Of a DNA stretch of 64,000 bases, positions 27,234-35,778 are shown in pieces. Origin of the DNA: Sphingomonas sp. Its GTDB lineage: Bacteria; Pseudomonadota; Alphaproteobacteria; Sphingomonadales; Sphingomonadaceae. The notes under the pieces were generated by a model. The model was not told where the DNA came from. It saw only the letters and a program-made list of their open reading frames with translations, and searched no databases. The stretch's first letter is position 1; each line of letters starts with the position of its first letter. The DNA lies in contig NZ_JAGIAM010000002.1 of NCBI RefSeq assembly GCF_017744835.1, forward strand, positions 248,001-312,000. Reading direction: 5' to 3'. A program made the position numbers and the translations under genes.

Positions 27234-28033
27234 GGGCGCTCGCCGCGGCGGCGGCGGGGCTGCTCGCGCTGGCCGGCCCCGCGTCGGCGGGCCAGACGCC
27301 GGCGGGCCAGCGCATCTTCATCGCGAGCGATTCGACGGCGCAGTTCTACGGTCCCGAGCGCTATCCGCAGACCGGCTGGGGGCAGTTCCTCAAGTGCGGA
27401 CTGACGCCCGACGTCCAAGTCGAGAACCGCGCGATCGGCGGGCGCAGCACGCGGACCTTCCTCTCCGAAGGCCGGTGGGACAAGCTGCTCGGGGACGCCG
27501 CGCCGGGAGACCTGGTGCTGATCCAGTTCGGGCACAACGACGCCAGCAGCAACAAGCCCGAACGCTATGCGCCCGCCGCGACCGTCTACCGCGACAATCT
27601 GCTGCGCATGATCTGGGAAGCGCGCGGGCACGGGCTGGTGCCGGTGCTCGTCACGCCGCCGATGCGCCGCAACTTCGAGGGCGGCCACGCCAAGGCCGAT
27701 TTCGCCGCCTATAGCCAGGTGATGCGAGAGCTGGTCGTCACCACCAACACGCCGCTGATCGACCTCGAGGCGCGTTCGCAGGCGATGCTCGACCGGCTCG
27801 GCGAGCAAGGCGCGCGCAAGCTCTACCTCCACTACACGCCGCAGAACGGCGCACCGGGCTTTCCCAAGGGCGTGGACGACGACACGCACTTCAGCGAGCT
27901 CGGCGGCCGCGCCATGGCCGATCTGGTCGCGCAGGAACTGAAGGGGCTGAAGCAGCCGGTCGCCGGGAAGGTGCTCGCCGAGCGTCCCGACCTGACGCGC
28001 AAGACGCCGCTGGGCAGCGCGGCCTGCCGATGA
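27230..28033 (+). CDS. Rhamnogalacturonan acetylesterase-like SGNH hydrolase (CE12)
   Basis: Exported esterase of 267 residues with a Sec signal (cleavage near PASAG). SGNH blocks: Ser in FIASDSTAQFYG, Gly in AIGGRSTRTF, Asn in QFGHND, and the D-x2-H pair in DDDTHFSELGG. It should remove acetyl groups from galacturonate in the rhamnogalacturonan backbone so that lyases can act. Its position is unusual: it sits between two cytoplasmic catabolic genes, overlapping both as ATGA. A second CE12 gene lies at 37811. Confidence 0.87.
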   Translation: MRALAAAAAGLLALAGPASAGQTPAGQRIFIASDSTAQFYGPERYPQTGWGQFLKCGLTPDVQVENRAIGGRSTRTFLSEGRWDKLLGDAAPGDLVLIQFGHNDASSNKPERYAPAATVYRDNLLRMIWEARGHGLVPVLVTPPMRRNFEGGHAKADFAAYSQVMRELVVTTNTPLIDLEARSQAMLDRLGEQGARKLYLHYTPQNGAPGFPKGVDDDTHFSELGGRAMADLVAQELKGLKQPVAGKVLAERPDLTRKTPLGSAACR

Positions 28034-28791
28034 GCGAGCGTCGCCAGGTCGCGCTGTTCGTCACTTGCCTGGTGGATGCGATGCGTCCCCGGATCGGTTT
28101 CGCCGCGATCGACGTGCTCGAAGCGGCGGGTTGCGACGTGGCGGTGCCGCGGGCGCAGACCTGCTGCGGCCAGCCCGCGCTCAATTCGGGCGACCAGAAG
28201 GATGCCGCTGCGATCGCGCGTGCGACGATCGAGGCGCTCGAAGGCCATCCCTATGTCATCGTCCCCAGCGGCTCGTGCGCGGGGACGATCCGCGTCCATT
28301 ATCCCGAGATCTTCGCCGACGACCCCGTCTGGCTGCCGCGCGCGCAGGCGCTGGCGGCGAAGACCTGGGAGATCCTCGCCTTCCTCGACGAAGTCTGCGG
28401 CTGGCGGCCCGAGGGCGTGTCGCTCCCCGTCACCGCCACCTATCACGACAGCTGCTCGGGGCTGCGCGAGCTTGGCATCAAGGCACAGCCGCGCCGGCTG
28501 CTGCGCGAAGTCGAGGGGCTGTCGCTCGCACCGCTTGCCGGCGAAGAGACCTGCTGCGGCTTCGGCGGCACCTTCTGCGTCAAATATCCCGCCATCTCCA
28601 ACGCCATCGCCGATGAAAAGGCGACGGCGATCGAGGCGAGCGGTGCCGACCTGCTGCTCGCGGGCGATCTCGGCTGCCTGATGAACATGGCCGGCAAGCT
28701 CCATCGGCGCGGTTCGGCGGTACGCGCTATGCACACCGTCGAAGTGCTCGCCGGAATGGGCGACGGCCCCGCGATCGGCGAGGAAGGATGA
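28030..28791 (+). CDS. lutA: L-lactate utilisation protein LutA
   Basis: 253-residue Cys-rich-domain subunit of the LutABC L-lactate dehydrogenase complex, cytoplasmic. Two CCG-type motifs are present: AQTCCGQPALNSG and EETCCGFGGTFCVKYP, with the HDSCSGLRELG segment between. It oxidises L-lactate to pyruvate together with LutB and LutC. It overlaps the acetylesterase upstream and lutB downstream, both as ATGA. In this operon the lactate should come from rhamnose cleavage. Confidence 0.9.
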   Translation: MSERRQVALFVTCLVDAMRPRIGFAAIDVLEAAGCDVAVPRAQTCCGQPALNSGDQKDAAAIARATIEALEGHPYVIVPSGSCAGTIRVHYPEIFADDPVWLPRAQALAAKTWEILAFLDEVCGWRPEGVSLPVTATYHDSCSGLRELGIKAQPRRLLREVEGLSLAPLAGEETCCGFGGTFCVKYPAISNAIADEKATAIEASGADLLLAGDLGCLMNMAGKLHRRGSAVRAMHTVEVLAGMGDGPAIGEEG

Positions 28792-30179
28792 GCGGCTTCA
28801 AGGATCGCGCGGCGGCGGCGCTTGCCGATCCGGTGCTCAAGACTGCGGTCGAGCGCACCGCGGGCACCGCCGAAGCCAAGCGCGCGCTCGCGGTAGCGGC
28901 ATTCCACGACTTCGAGGCGGCGCGGACGCGCGCGGCGGCGATCAAGGACCATGTGATCGCCCATCTCGGTCATTATCTCGAGCAGTTCGAGGCCAATGCG
29001 ATCGCCGCCGGTGCGCAGGTCCATTGGGCCGAGACCGCCGACGAGGCATGCCGCATCGTGGCCGACATCTGTCGCCGCGCCGGGGCGAAGTCGGCCGCGC
29101 GCTCCAAGTCGATGCTTGGCGAGGAGATCGGCCTGCCGCACGCGCTGGCCGAAGCGGGGATCGAGCGCATCGAGACCGATCTCGCCGAGCACATCATCCA
29201 GCTCGCCGACGAGCGGCCCTCGCACATCGTCTGGCCGGCGATGCACAAGACGCGCGACCAAGTCTCCGCGCTGTTCCGCGCACGCCATGCCGAGCCGCAC
29301 GTCGAGGAAACGATCGCGGCGATGGCCGAGAGCGCGCGGCGGCATCTGCGCGCGGCTATGCTCGGGGCCGACGTCGGCATTTCGGGCGCGAACTTTCTGA
29401 TCGCGGATTCGGGCAGCGTCTGCACGGTCACCAACGAAGGCAATGCCGAGCTCTCGGTCGTGCCCCCGCGCGTCCATATCGTCACCGCGGGGATCGAGAA
29501 GCTCGTCCCCTCGATGGACCATGCCGTGCACATGCTGCGCATGCTCGCGCGCTCGGCGACCGGGGCGACGCTGACGCAGTACACCAGCTTCTACACCGGC
29601 CCGAAGCGCGCCGGCGACCTCGACGGGCCCGAGGAGATGCACATCGTGCTGGTCGACAATGGCCGCACCAAGATGCGCGCCGAAGGACTCGCCGAGATGC
29701 TCCGCTGCATCCGCTGCGGCGCGTGCATGAACCATTGCGTGGTATTCCGGCAGATCGGCGGCCATGCCTATGGCGGCACCTATCCGGGGCCGATGGGTGC
29801 GGTGCTCACCCCCGTGCTCGACGGGCTCGCCGCCAGCCGCAACTTGCCCAACGCCTGCACGATGAACGGCAAGTGCCAGGAAGTCTGCCCGGTCAAGATC
29901 CCCCTCCCCACGCTGCTGCGCGGGTGGCGCGAGAAGAGCTGGCGCGAGGGGCTGGAACCGACGGGGACGCGCGGCGCCGTGCGGCTCTGGGCCTGGGCCG
30001 CCCGCCATCCCAGGCTCTATCGGCTGGGCAGTGCCATGGCGGTGCGCGCGATGCGGCTGTTCGGACGCGGCTGGATCGCCTCGATCCCCCTCGCCGGCGG
30101 CTGGACTCGCCACCGCGATCTGCCCGCGCCGCAGGGTCGCACCTTCATGGAGCTCTACGCCAAGGGGAAACGGACATGA
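28788..30179 (+). CDS. lutB: L-lactate utilisation iron-sulfur protein LutB
   Basis: 463-residue electron-transfer subunit. Two ferredoxin-like cluster motifs are visible, CIRCGACMNHCVVF and CTMNGKCQEVCPVKIP, with a second CysPro context for two [4Fe-4S] clusters. The N-terminal two thirds carry the LUD domain, with SMLGEEIGLPHAL and GANFLIADSGSVCTVTNEG. Translational coupling on both sides keeps it in step with LutA and LutC. Confidence 0.93.
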   Translation: MSGFKDRAAAALADPVLKTAVERTAGTAEAKRALAVAAFHDFEAARTRAAAIKDHVIAHLGHYLEQFEANAIAAGAQVHWAETADEACRIVADICRRAGAKSAARSKSMLGEEIGLPHALAEAGIERIETDLAEHIIQLADERPSHIVWPAMHKTRDQVSALFRARHAEPHVEETIAAMAESARRHLRAAMLGADVGISGANFLIADSGSVCTVTNEGNAELSVVPPRVHIVTAGIEKLVPSMDHAVHMLRMLARSATGATLTQYTSFYTGPKRAGDLDGPEEMHIVLVDNGRTKMRAEGLAEMLRCIRCGACMNHCVVFRQIGGHAYGGTYPGPMGAVLTPVLDGLAASRNLPNACTMNGKCQEVCPVKIPLPTLLRGWREKSWREGLEPTGTRGAVRLWAWAARHPRLYRLGSAMAVRAMRLFGRGWIASIPLAGGWTRHRDLPAPQGRTFMELYAKGKRT

Positions 30180-30784
30180 GCGCGCGCGAGGCGATCCTGC
30201 GCCGGCTTTCCGGCGGCCCAGCAGGAGATATCCGCGCCGAGGCCGATGCGCTGCTGCGCGGCCCCGAGCGGCCCGCGATCGATCGTGCTGGCCTGGTCGA
30301 GGCTTTCGCGGACCGGCTCGCCGGGCCCAGCGTCTCGGCCACGCTCGACCGCGTCGCGCGGCTCGAGGACGTGCCCGGGGTCGTCCGCCGCTATCTGGAG
30401 GAAGCGGGGATGGCGGGCCTGTACTTGCCCCCCAATCCGTTGCTCGCTTCGCTCGACTGGAGCGGCCTGCAAATCGAATCGCGCTGCGCCATCGACGGCG
30501 GCGCGGCGCTGGCGGTGGCGAGCGCCGCGGTGGCCGAAACGGGGACGCTGGTGCTCGACACCACCCCGACGGCACCGATGCTCCCCAATTTTTTGGCGCT
30601 CCACCACATCGTGCTCGTGCGCCGCGAGACGCTGGTCGTGCACCTGGAGGATGTTCCCCCGCCCGCCGGCTGGCCCCGCGCAAGATATTGGATCACGGGC
30701 GTTTCGGGCACCACCGACATCGAAGGCCAATATGTCCGCGGCGCGCATGGCCCGCGCTTCCTGCACGTGCTGCTGATCGGCTGA
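30176..30784 (+). CDS. lutC: L-lactate utilisation protein LutC
   Basis: 202-residue LUD-domain subunit of the LutABC complex. The characteristic C-terminal block is present: AETGTLVLDTTP, a Pro-rich FLALHHIVLVRRE segment, and the ITGVSGTTDIEGQYVRGAHGPR ending region. The start at 30176 overlaps the lutB stop (ATGA). It is the last gene of the iclR operon; 142 bases separate it from the TonB receptor. Confidence 0.9.
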   Translation: MSAREAILRRLSGGPAGDIRAEADALLRGPERPAIDRAGLVEAFADRLAGPSVSATLDRVARLEDVPGVVRRYLEEAGMAGLYLPPNPLLASLDWSGLQIESRCAIDGGAALAVASAAVAETGTLVLDTTPTAPMLPNFLALHHIVLVRRETLVVHLEDVPPPAGWPRARYWITGVSGTTDIEGQYVRGAHGPRFLHVLLIG

Positions 30785-30849
30785 TCCCCGCAACTTTCGA
30801 ATAGTCGTACAAATTCGAAAAAATGGATTGTTGCGGACCCGTGATTGAG

Positions 30850-30866
30850 TCATACATGTTGGGACA
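30850..30866 (+). promoter_or_regulatory. Candidate operator upstream of the TonB receptor
   Basis: TCATACATGTTGGGACA matches 12 of 17 positions of the palindromic word at 40623 and shares its right half TTGGGACA exactly. It lies about 60 bases before the receptor start. Confidence 0.4.
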
Positions 30867-30926
30867 GAATAACAAAAAATGAGAGCGAGCCCCATGCGGC
30901 CGCCCAGAATTCAAAGGAGGGGAAGA

Positions 30927-33900
30927 ATGACACGCAAGGGTTTTGTTCGTGCCGGCTTTTCGACTCAGTTCGGGATCTCGGGAGCGGCACTCGCCGTAGC
31001 GCTTGCCTGGAGCGCCCCGGCACTGGCGCAGGAAACGCCCGCCGCCGATCCGGCCGCCGCGGCGCAGGCCGACGAGCCGGAGATCGTCGTCTCGGGCTTC
31101 CGCGCCTCGCTGAACACTGCGCTCAACCAGAAGCGCAACGAGACCGCCGCGGTCGACAGCATCGTTGCCGAGGACATCGGCAAGTTCCCCGACAGCAACC
31201 TCGCCGAATCGATGCAGCGCGTCCCGGGCATCGCGCTCTCGCGCGGTGACGGCGGCGAAGGCCGCAACATCTCGGTCCGCGGCCTCGGCGCCGGCTTCAC
31301 GCGCGTGCGCATCAACGGGATGGAAGGCACGTCGCAGACGGGCTCGTCGGACATCTACGGCGCGGGCAACTCGGGCCGCAGCTTCGACTTCAACGTCTTC
31401 CCGTCCGAAATCTTCTCGGCGCTGTCGGTCCGCAAGACCACGTCCGCCGATGTGGAGGAAGGCTCGCTGGGCGCGACGGTCGACCTGAAGGCGCCCAAGC
31501 CGCTCGATTTCGACAAGGATTTCACGCTCTCCGCCACCGCACGCGGCGTGTACAACGAGATCAGCAAGAAGGTGGACCCGCGCGCGTCGCTGCTGGTCTC
31601 CAAGAAGTTCGCCGACGGCACCTTCGGCATCCTCGGCTCCTTCGCCTATCAGAAGCGCCACATCCGCGAAGTCGGCTATTCGGCGGTGGACATCCTGGCC
31701 TCCAACACCAACGGCCTTGCCCAGCCCCTGCTCGGCGCGCCGGCGGGCTCGACCATTTCCTTCCCGTTCTGCACTCCGGTCGGAGGCTTCACATACAACG
31801 GGAACGTCTACAACAGCCCGATCATCGGCCTCGCCGGCAAGGGCGCGACGGCTGCCAATTGCAGCACGGGCAATCCGCGTGCCAGCGACCCCGCCGCCTT
31901 CGCCGACGTGTTCAACCACGGGGTGACCGTTACCACCAACCCGAGAACCGGCGCCATCACCGTCGTCGGCGGCACCCAGGCCTTCCTGCCGCGCCTGCCG
32001 CGCTACGTGAACTCGGAGCAGGACACCGAGCGGCTCGGCGGGACGCTAACGCTGCAGTTCTCGCCCGATGACGACACCGATATCAGTGTCGACGCGCTCT
32101 ATTCGCGCTACGACGTCACGCGCCGCGACAACTACATCGCCGGCATCTCATTCGGCCGCAGCGTCACCAACAACGGCCAGCCGATGACGTCGGTGCGCGA
32201 CGTCGAGTTCGATCAGAACGGCTCGCTCGTCTATGGCCTGTTCGACGGCGTCGACGTGCGCTCCGAAGGGCTGGTCGACCACTGGATCTCGGACTTCAAG
32301 CAGGGCAACCTGAACTTCCGTCACCGGTTCAACGACAGCCTCGAGCTGACCATGTTCTTCGGCATGAACCAGTCGGTCTGGTGGGGTCCGAAGCGCTTCC
32401 AGACCTTCATCGACGCGATCGACACCGACAATTTCTCGATCGACTTCCGCGATGGCGGTTCGGTCCCGAAGCTTGGGTTCGGATTCGACGTCGCCAACCC
32501 GGCCAACTTCAGCTACGCGCCTGCGCTTTCGGATGGCACCGTGCTGGGCGGCTTCAGCTTCCAGGGCAAGCCGTCGAAGAACCAGACCGACAATCTGACG
32601 GCCGAGGTGAACACCGACTGGAACGTCACCCAGGGCGTCAAGCTCAAGGTCGGTGCCCAGTACCGCCGGAGCGACTATTCGGCCTGGAATTCGTCGCCCT
32701 ACAGTGCCGACACGATCGTCCGCGCGCTGCCTGCGGGTACCACTTTGGCGGACATCACCACCACGATCGACGGGCTCGACAAGCTCTTCGGCAGCGGCGC
32801 TCCGGCAAGCTGGGTCGCGGTGGACCCGGACAAGTGGGACCAGGTGTTCGACTTCGACTCGGTCCGCTTCTGCCGCGTCGAGTGCGGCGCCGGGGCGTCG
32901 CGCATCCGCGAGGACGTCAAGAGCCTCTACGCGATGACGACCTTCGACACCGGCGAGGACTTCTTCCTGCACATGCGCGGCGACATCGGCGTGCGCTATG
33001 TCCGCACCGACATGCTCGCATCGGGCTATATCGCGGTGTCCGCGCCGGCAGGGTCGACGCCGACCAACCTGCGCGGCCAATATGCCCAGGTGCTGCGCGG
33101 CTATGACGACTGGCTGCCCTCGGGCAACGTCGCCATCGATCTGACGCCGGACCTGCTGCTGCGCCTCTCGGCCGCCAAGGTGCTGGCGCGGCCCGAGCTG
33201 GGCCAGCTGGCGCCGACCAGCGGCATCACCGCGACGACGCGTACCGGCAACATCAACAACCCGTATCTCGATCCCATCCGCGCCGACACGTTCGACGCGG
33301 CGCTCGAATGGTATTTCAAGCCGGGATCGCTGCTCTCGGTCGCCTACTTCAAGAAGGACATCAAGAGCTTCGTCCAGCGCGTCACCAGCCAGATTCCGTT
33401 CAACGAGCTCGGCCTGCCCGTGGAGTTGCTGGACAACACCAACACGGCGCCGACCGAGACCTTCACGATCGGCCAGCCGGTGAACACGCCGGGCGGTCCG
33501 CTGGAGGGCGTGGAAGTCAACGCGCAGGTCCAGCTCGACTTCCTGCCGGGCTTCCTGAGCCACTTCGGCGTGCTGGCCAACTACACGCACGTCACCTCGA
33601 CCATCGAGTACATCCTGGCGAGCGCCAATGGCGTACCGACGGTCACGACCACGGCGGATCTGATCGGCCTGTCGAAGAACACCGCCAGCGGCACGCTGTT
33701 CTACGAGGACAAGAAGTTCAGCATCCGTGCCACGGCGAGCTATCGTGATCGCTATATCCGCGGCATCCCGGCCTCGACGGGCAGCGACCTGCAGGGCAAT
33801 TCGCCCAACATGTTCGTCGATGCCTCCGCGTCCTACGCCTTCAACGATCACATTAAGGTGATCCTGGAAGCGCAGAACCTCACCGACGAGCGCAATAACC

Positions 33901-33986
33901 TCTACATCGACAGCACGCGCCGCGACACGCTGTTCCAGACCAGGATTGGGCGTACGATCAACTTTGGCGTCAACTTCCAGTTCTAA
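30927..33986 (+). CDS. TonB-dependent outer-membrane receptor
   Basis: 1019-residue receptor, probably importing rhamnogalacturonan-derived oligosaccharides. A long signal peptide ends near ALAQE; a TonB-box-like EIVVSG follows, then the plug domain (SIVAEDIGKFPDSNLAESMQRVPG...SVRGLGAGFTRVRINGMEG) and the 22-strand barrel ending in FGVNFQF with a C-terminal Phe. The ATG at 30927 was chosen for its strong AAAGGAGGGG site; the frame extends upstream to 30879. No SusD-like partner is present, as in other sphingomonad and Caulobacter sugar loci. It starts a new transcript and ends before a strong terminator. Confidence 0.92.
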   Translation: MTRKGFVRAGFSTQFGISGAALAVALAWSAPALAQETPAADPAAAAQADEPEIVVSGFRASLNTALNQKRNETAAVDSIVAEDIGKFPDSNLAESMQRVPGIALSRGDGGEGRNISVRGLGAGFTRVRINGMEGTSQTGSSDIYGAGNSGRSFDFNVFPSEIFSALSVRKTTSADVEEGSLGATVDLKAPKPLDFDKDFTLSATARGVYNEISKKVDPRASLLVSKKFADGTFGILGSFAYQKRHIREVGYSAVDILASNTNGLAQPLLGAPAGSTISFPFCTPVGGFTYNGNVYNSPIIGLAGKGATAANCSTGNPRASDPAAFADVFNHGVTVTTNPRTGAITVVGGTQAFLPRLPRYVNSEQDTERLGGTLTLQFSPDDDTDISVDALYSRYDVTRRDNYIAGISFGRSVTNNGQPMTSVRDVEFDQNGSLVYGLFDGVDVRSEGLVDHWISDFKQGNLNFRHRFNDSLELTMFFGMNQSVWWGPKRFQTFIDAIDTDNFSIDFRDGGSVPKLGFGFDVANPANFSYAPALSDGTVLGGFSFQGKPSKNQTDNLTAEVNTDWNVTQGVKLKVGAQYRRSDYSAWNSSPYSADTIVRALPAGTTLADITTTIDGLDKLFGSGAPASWVAVDPDKWDQVFDFDSVRFCRVECGAGASRIREDVKSLYAMTTFDTGEDFFLHMRGDIGVRYVRTDMLASGYIAVSAPAGSTPTNLRGQYAQVLRGYDDWLPSGNVAIDLTPDLLLRLSAAKVLARPELGQLAPTSGITATTRTGNINNPYLDPIRADTFDAALEWYFKPGSLLSVAYFKKDIKSFVQRVTSQIPFNELGLPVELLDNTNTAPTETFTIGQPVNTPGGPLEGVEVNAQVQLDFLPGFLSHFGVLANYTHVTSTIEYILASANGVPTVTTTADLIGLSKNTASGTLFYEDKKFSIRATASYRDRYIRGIPASTGSDLQGNSPNMFVDASASYAFNDHIKVILEAQNLTDERNNLYIDSTRRDTLFQTRIGRTINFGVNFQF

Positions 33987-34001
33987 GTCCGTCTCTCCAA
34001 C

Positions 34002-34036
34002 CGGGCCGCCCTCACCGGCGGCCCGTATCTTTTTTG
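34002..34036 (+). terminator. Intrinsic terminator between the receptor and GH51
   Basis: CGGGCCGCC (34002-34010) pairs with GGCGGCCCG (34017-34025) around a 6-base loop, followed by TATCTTTTTT. It is only 12 bases from the GH51 start, so GH51 must depend on read-through or on an unseen promoter. Confidence 0.8.
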
Positions 34037-34047
34037 CGAGGATTCCC

Positions 34048-35601
34048 ATGCGCAACCTGCTGTTCGCCGTCGCCCTGGCCACCTCCACTGCCTGCCTCCC
34101 CGCCACCGCGCTGGCGCAGCAGGCGGCACCTGCGGCAACGCTCACCCTGCGCGCCGACGCGCCCGGCCCCAAGATCGACCGCCGGATCTTCAGCCAGTTC
34201 GCCGAGCACCTCGGCTCGGGCATCTATGGCGGCATCTGGGTCGGGCCCAATTCGAAGATCCCCAACACCCGCGGCTATCGCAACGACGTGGTCGCCGCGC
34301 TCAAGGACCTGAGGGTGCCGGTGGTGCGCTGGCCCGGCGGCTGCTTCGCCGACGAATACCACTGGCGCGAGGGCATCGGGCCCCGCAACAAACGCCCGAT
34401 CAAGGTCAACAACCACTGGGGCGGCGTCACCGAGCCCAATAGCTTCGGCACGCACGAGTTCATGGACTTCGCCGAGCTGATCGGCGCCGAGGCCTATGTC
34501 TCCGGCAATGTCGGCAACGGCACGCCGCAGGAAATGGCCGAGTGGGTCGAGTACATGACCGCGCCCGCCGGCATGCTCGCCGAGCAACGCGCCAAGAACG
34601 GCCGCAAGGAGCCGTGGAAGCTCCCCTATTTCGGCATCGGCAACGAGCTGTGGGGCTGCGGCGGCAGCATGCGCCCCGAATATGCCGCGGACCTGACGCG
34701 CCGCTACGGCGAATTCATCAAGGCGCCGCAGGGCAACCGTCCCGCCAAGATGGCCAGCGGCGCGAACAGCGACGACTATAACTGGACCGAAGTGATGATG
34801 CGCGAGGCCGGCCGCAAGATCGACGGCATCGGCGTCCATTACTACACCGTCCCCGGCACCTGGCAGCAAAAGGGCTCGGCGACTGCCTTCGACGAGGAGG
34901 AATACGCCCGCACGCTCTCCAAGACGCTCAAGATGGAAGAGCTGATCACCAAGCACGGCGCGATCATGGACAAATATGATCCCACCAAGCGCGTGAACAT
35001 GGCCGTGGACGAATGGGGCACCTGGTACGATGTCGAGCCAGGCACCAATCCGGGCTTCCTCTACCAGCAGAACACGATGCGCGACGCGATCGTGGCGGCG
35101 CTCAACATCAACATCTTCACCCGCCACGCCGATCGCGTGCGCATGACCAACATCGCGCAGATGGTGAACGTCCTTCAGGCGATGATCCTGACCGACGGGC
35201 CGAAGATGGTGCTGACACCCACCTACCACGTCTTCCACATGTACAAGCCGTTCCAGGACGCGACCTTCCTGCCGATCGACATCAAGTCGAGCTGGTACAA
35301 CAAGGAGCAGTGGGTGGTGCCCTCGGTCAGCGCCACCGCCGCCCGCGGCACCGACGGGCTGGTCCATGTCGCGCTGGTCAACACCGACCCCAACCGCCCC
35401 GCGACGGTGAGCGCCGCGCTCTCGGGCGTGAGCGCGACCACGGTCGATGGCGAGGTGCTCACCGCGCCGATCCAGGCGCACAACAGCTTCGACGCGCCCG
35501 AGACGGTGAAGCCCGCGCCCTTCACCGGCGCGACGCTGGCCAACGGTTCGCTGTCGGCGACGCTGCCGGCCGCATCGGTGGTGGTGCTGACGCTGCGCTG
35601 A
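34048..35601 (+). CDS. GH51 alpha-L-arabinofuranosidase
   Basis: Exported retaining arabinofuranosidase, 517 residues, removing arabinose from arabinan side chains. A Sec signal (cleavage near ALAQQ) precedes the barrel. The acid/base is E200 in GIGNELWGCGG and the nucleophile E322 in AVDEWGTWY; VVRWPGGCFADEYHW near residue 95 is typical of GH51. A C-terminal beta-sandwich completes the family fold. It follows the receptor behind a terminator and is itself followed by one, so it may be made at a lower level than the receptor. Confidence 0.92.
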   Translation: MRNLLFAVALATSTACLPATALAQQAAPAATLTLRADAPGPKIDRRIFSQFAEHLGSGIYGGIWVGPNSKIPNTRGYRNDVVAALKDLRVPVVRWPGGCFADEYHWREGIGPRNKRPIKVNNHWGGVTEPNSFGTHEFMDFAELIGAEAYVSGNVGNGTPQEMAEWVEYMTAPAGMLAEQRAKNGRKEPWKLPYFGIGNELWGCGGSMRPEYAADLTRRYGEFIKAPQGNRPAKMASGANSDDYNWTEVMMREAGRKIDGIGVHYYTVPGTWQQKGSATAFDEEEYARTLSKTLKMEELITKHGAIMDKYDPTKRVNMAVDEWGTWYDVEPGTNPGFLYQQNTMRDAIVAALNINIFTRHADRVRMTNIAQMVNVLQAMILTDGPKMVLTPTYHVFHMYKPFQDATFLPIDIKSSWYNKEQWVVPSVSATAARGTDGLVHVALVNTDPNRPATVSAALSGVSATTVDGEVLTAPIQAHNSFDAPETVKPAPFTGATLANGSLSATLPAASVVVLTLR

Positions 35602-35623
35602 CATTCCCCGGCCGAGGCAAGGC

Positions 35624-35660
35624 GGGCCGCGATCTCCCGGGGGATCGCGGCCCTTCTTTT
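35624..35660 (+). terminator. Intrinsic terminator after GH51
   Basis: GGGCCGCGATC (35624-35634) pairs with GATCGCGGCCC (35643-35653), followed by TTCTTTTTG. A strong stem with a T-tract; it separates GH51 from the PL11 unit. Confidence 0.85.
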
Positions 35661-35696
35661 TGCCTGCAGGAAATACTCCCGCAATGTAAGCGCGCG

Positions 35697-35713
35697 TATC
35701 ATTTAATGGGAAA
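35697..35713 (+). promoter_or_regulatory. Candidate operator upstream of PL11
   Basis: TATCATTTAATGGGAAA matches 11 of 17 positions of the palindromic word at 40623, with the TGGGA half intact. It lies 66 bases before the PL11 start. Confidence 0.35.
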
Positions 35714-35778
35714 CAATTGACTCGCACGAGGCGCCGGAGCAGCATCGCGCCCAACGAGTCAGGGGAGAGGGACAGGAT

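Noticed and set aside
28443-30683. 746-codon minus-strand ORF across lutA-lutC
   Set aside because: Shadow of lutABC; repetitive Arg/Ala/Gly translation without domains.
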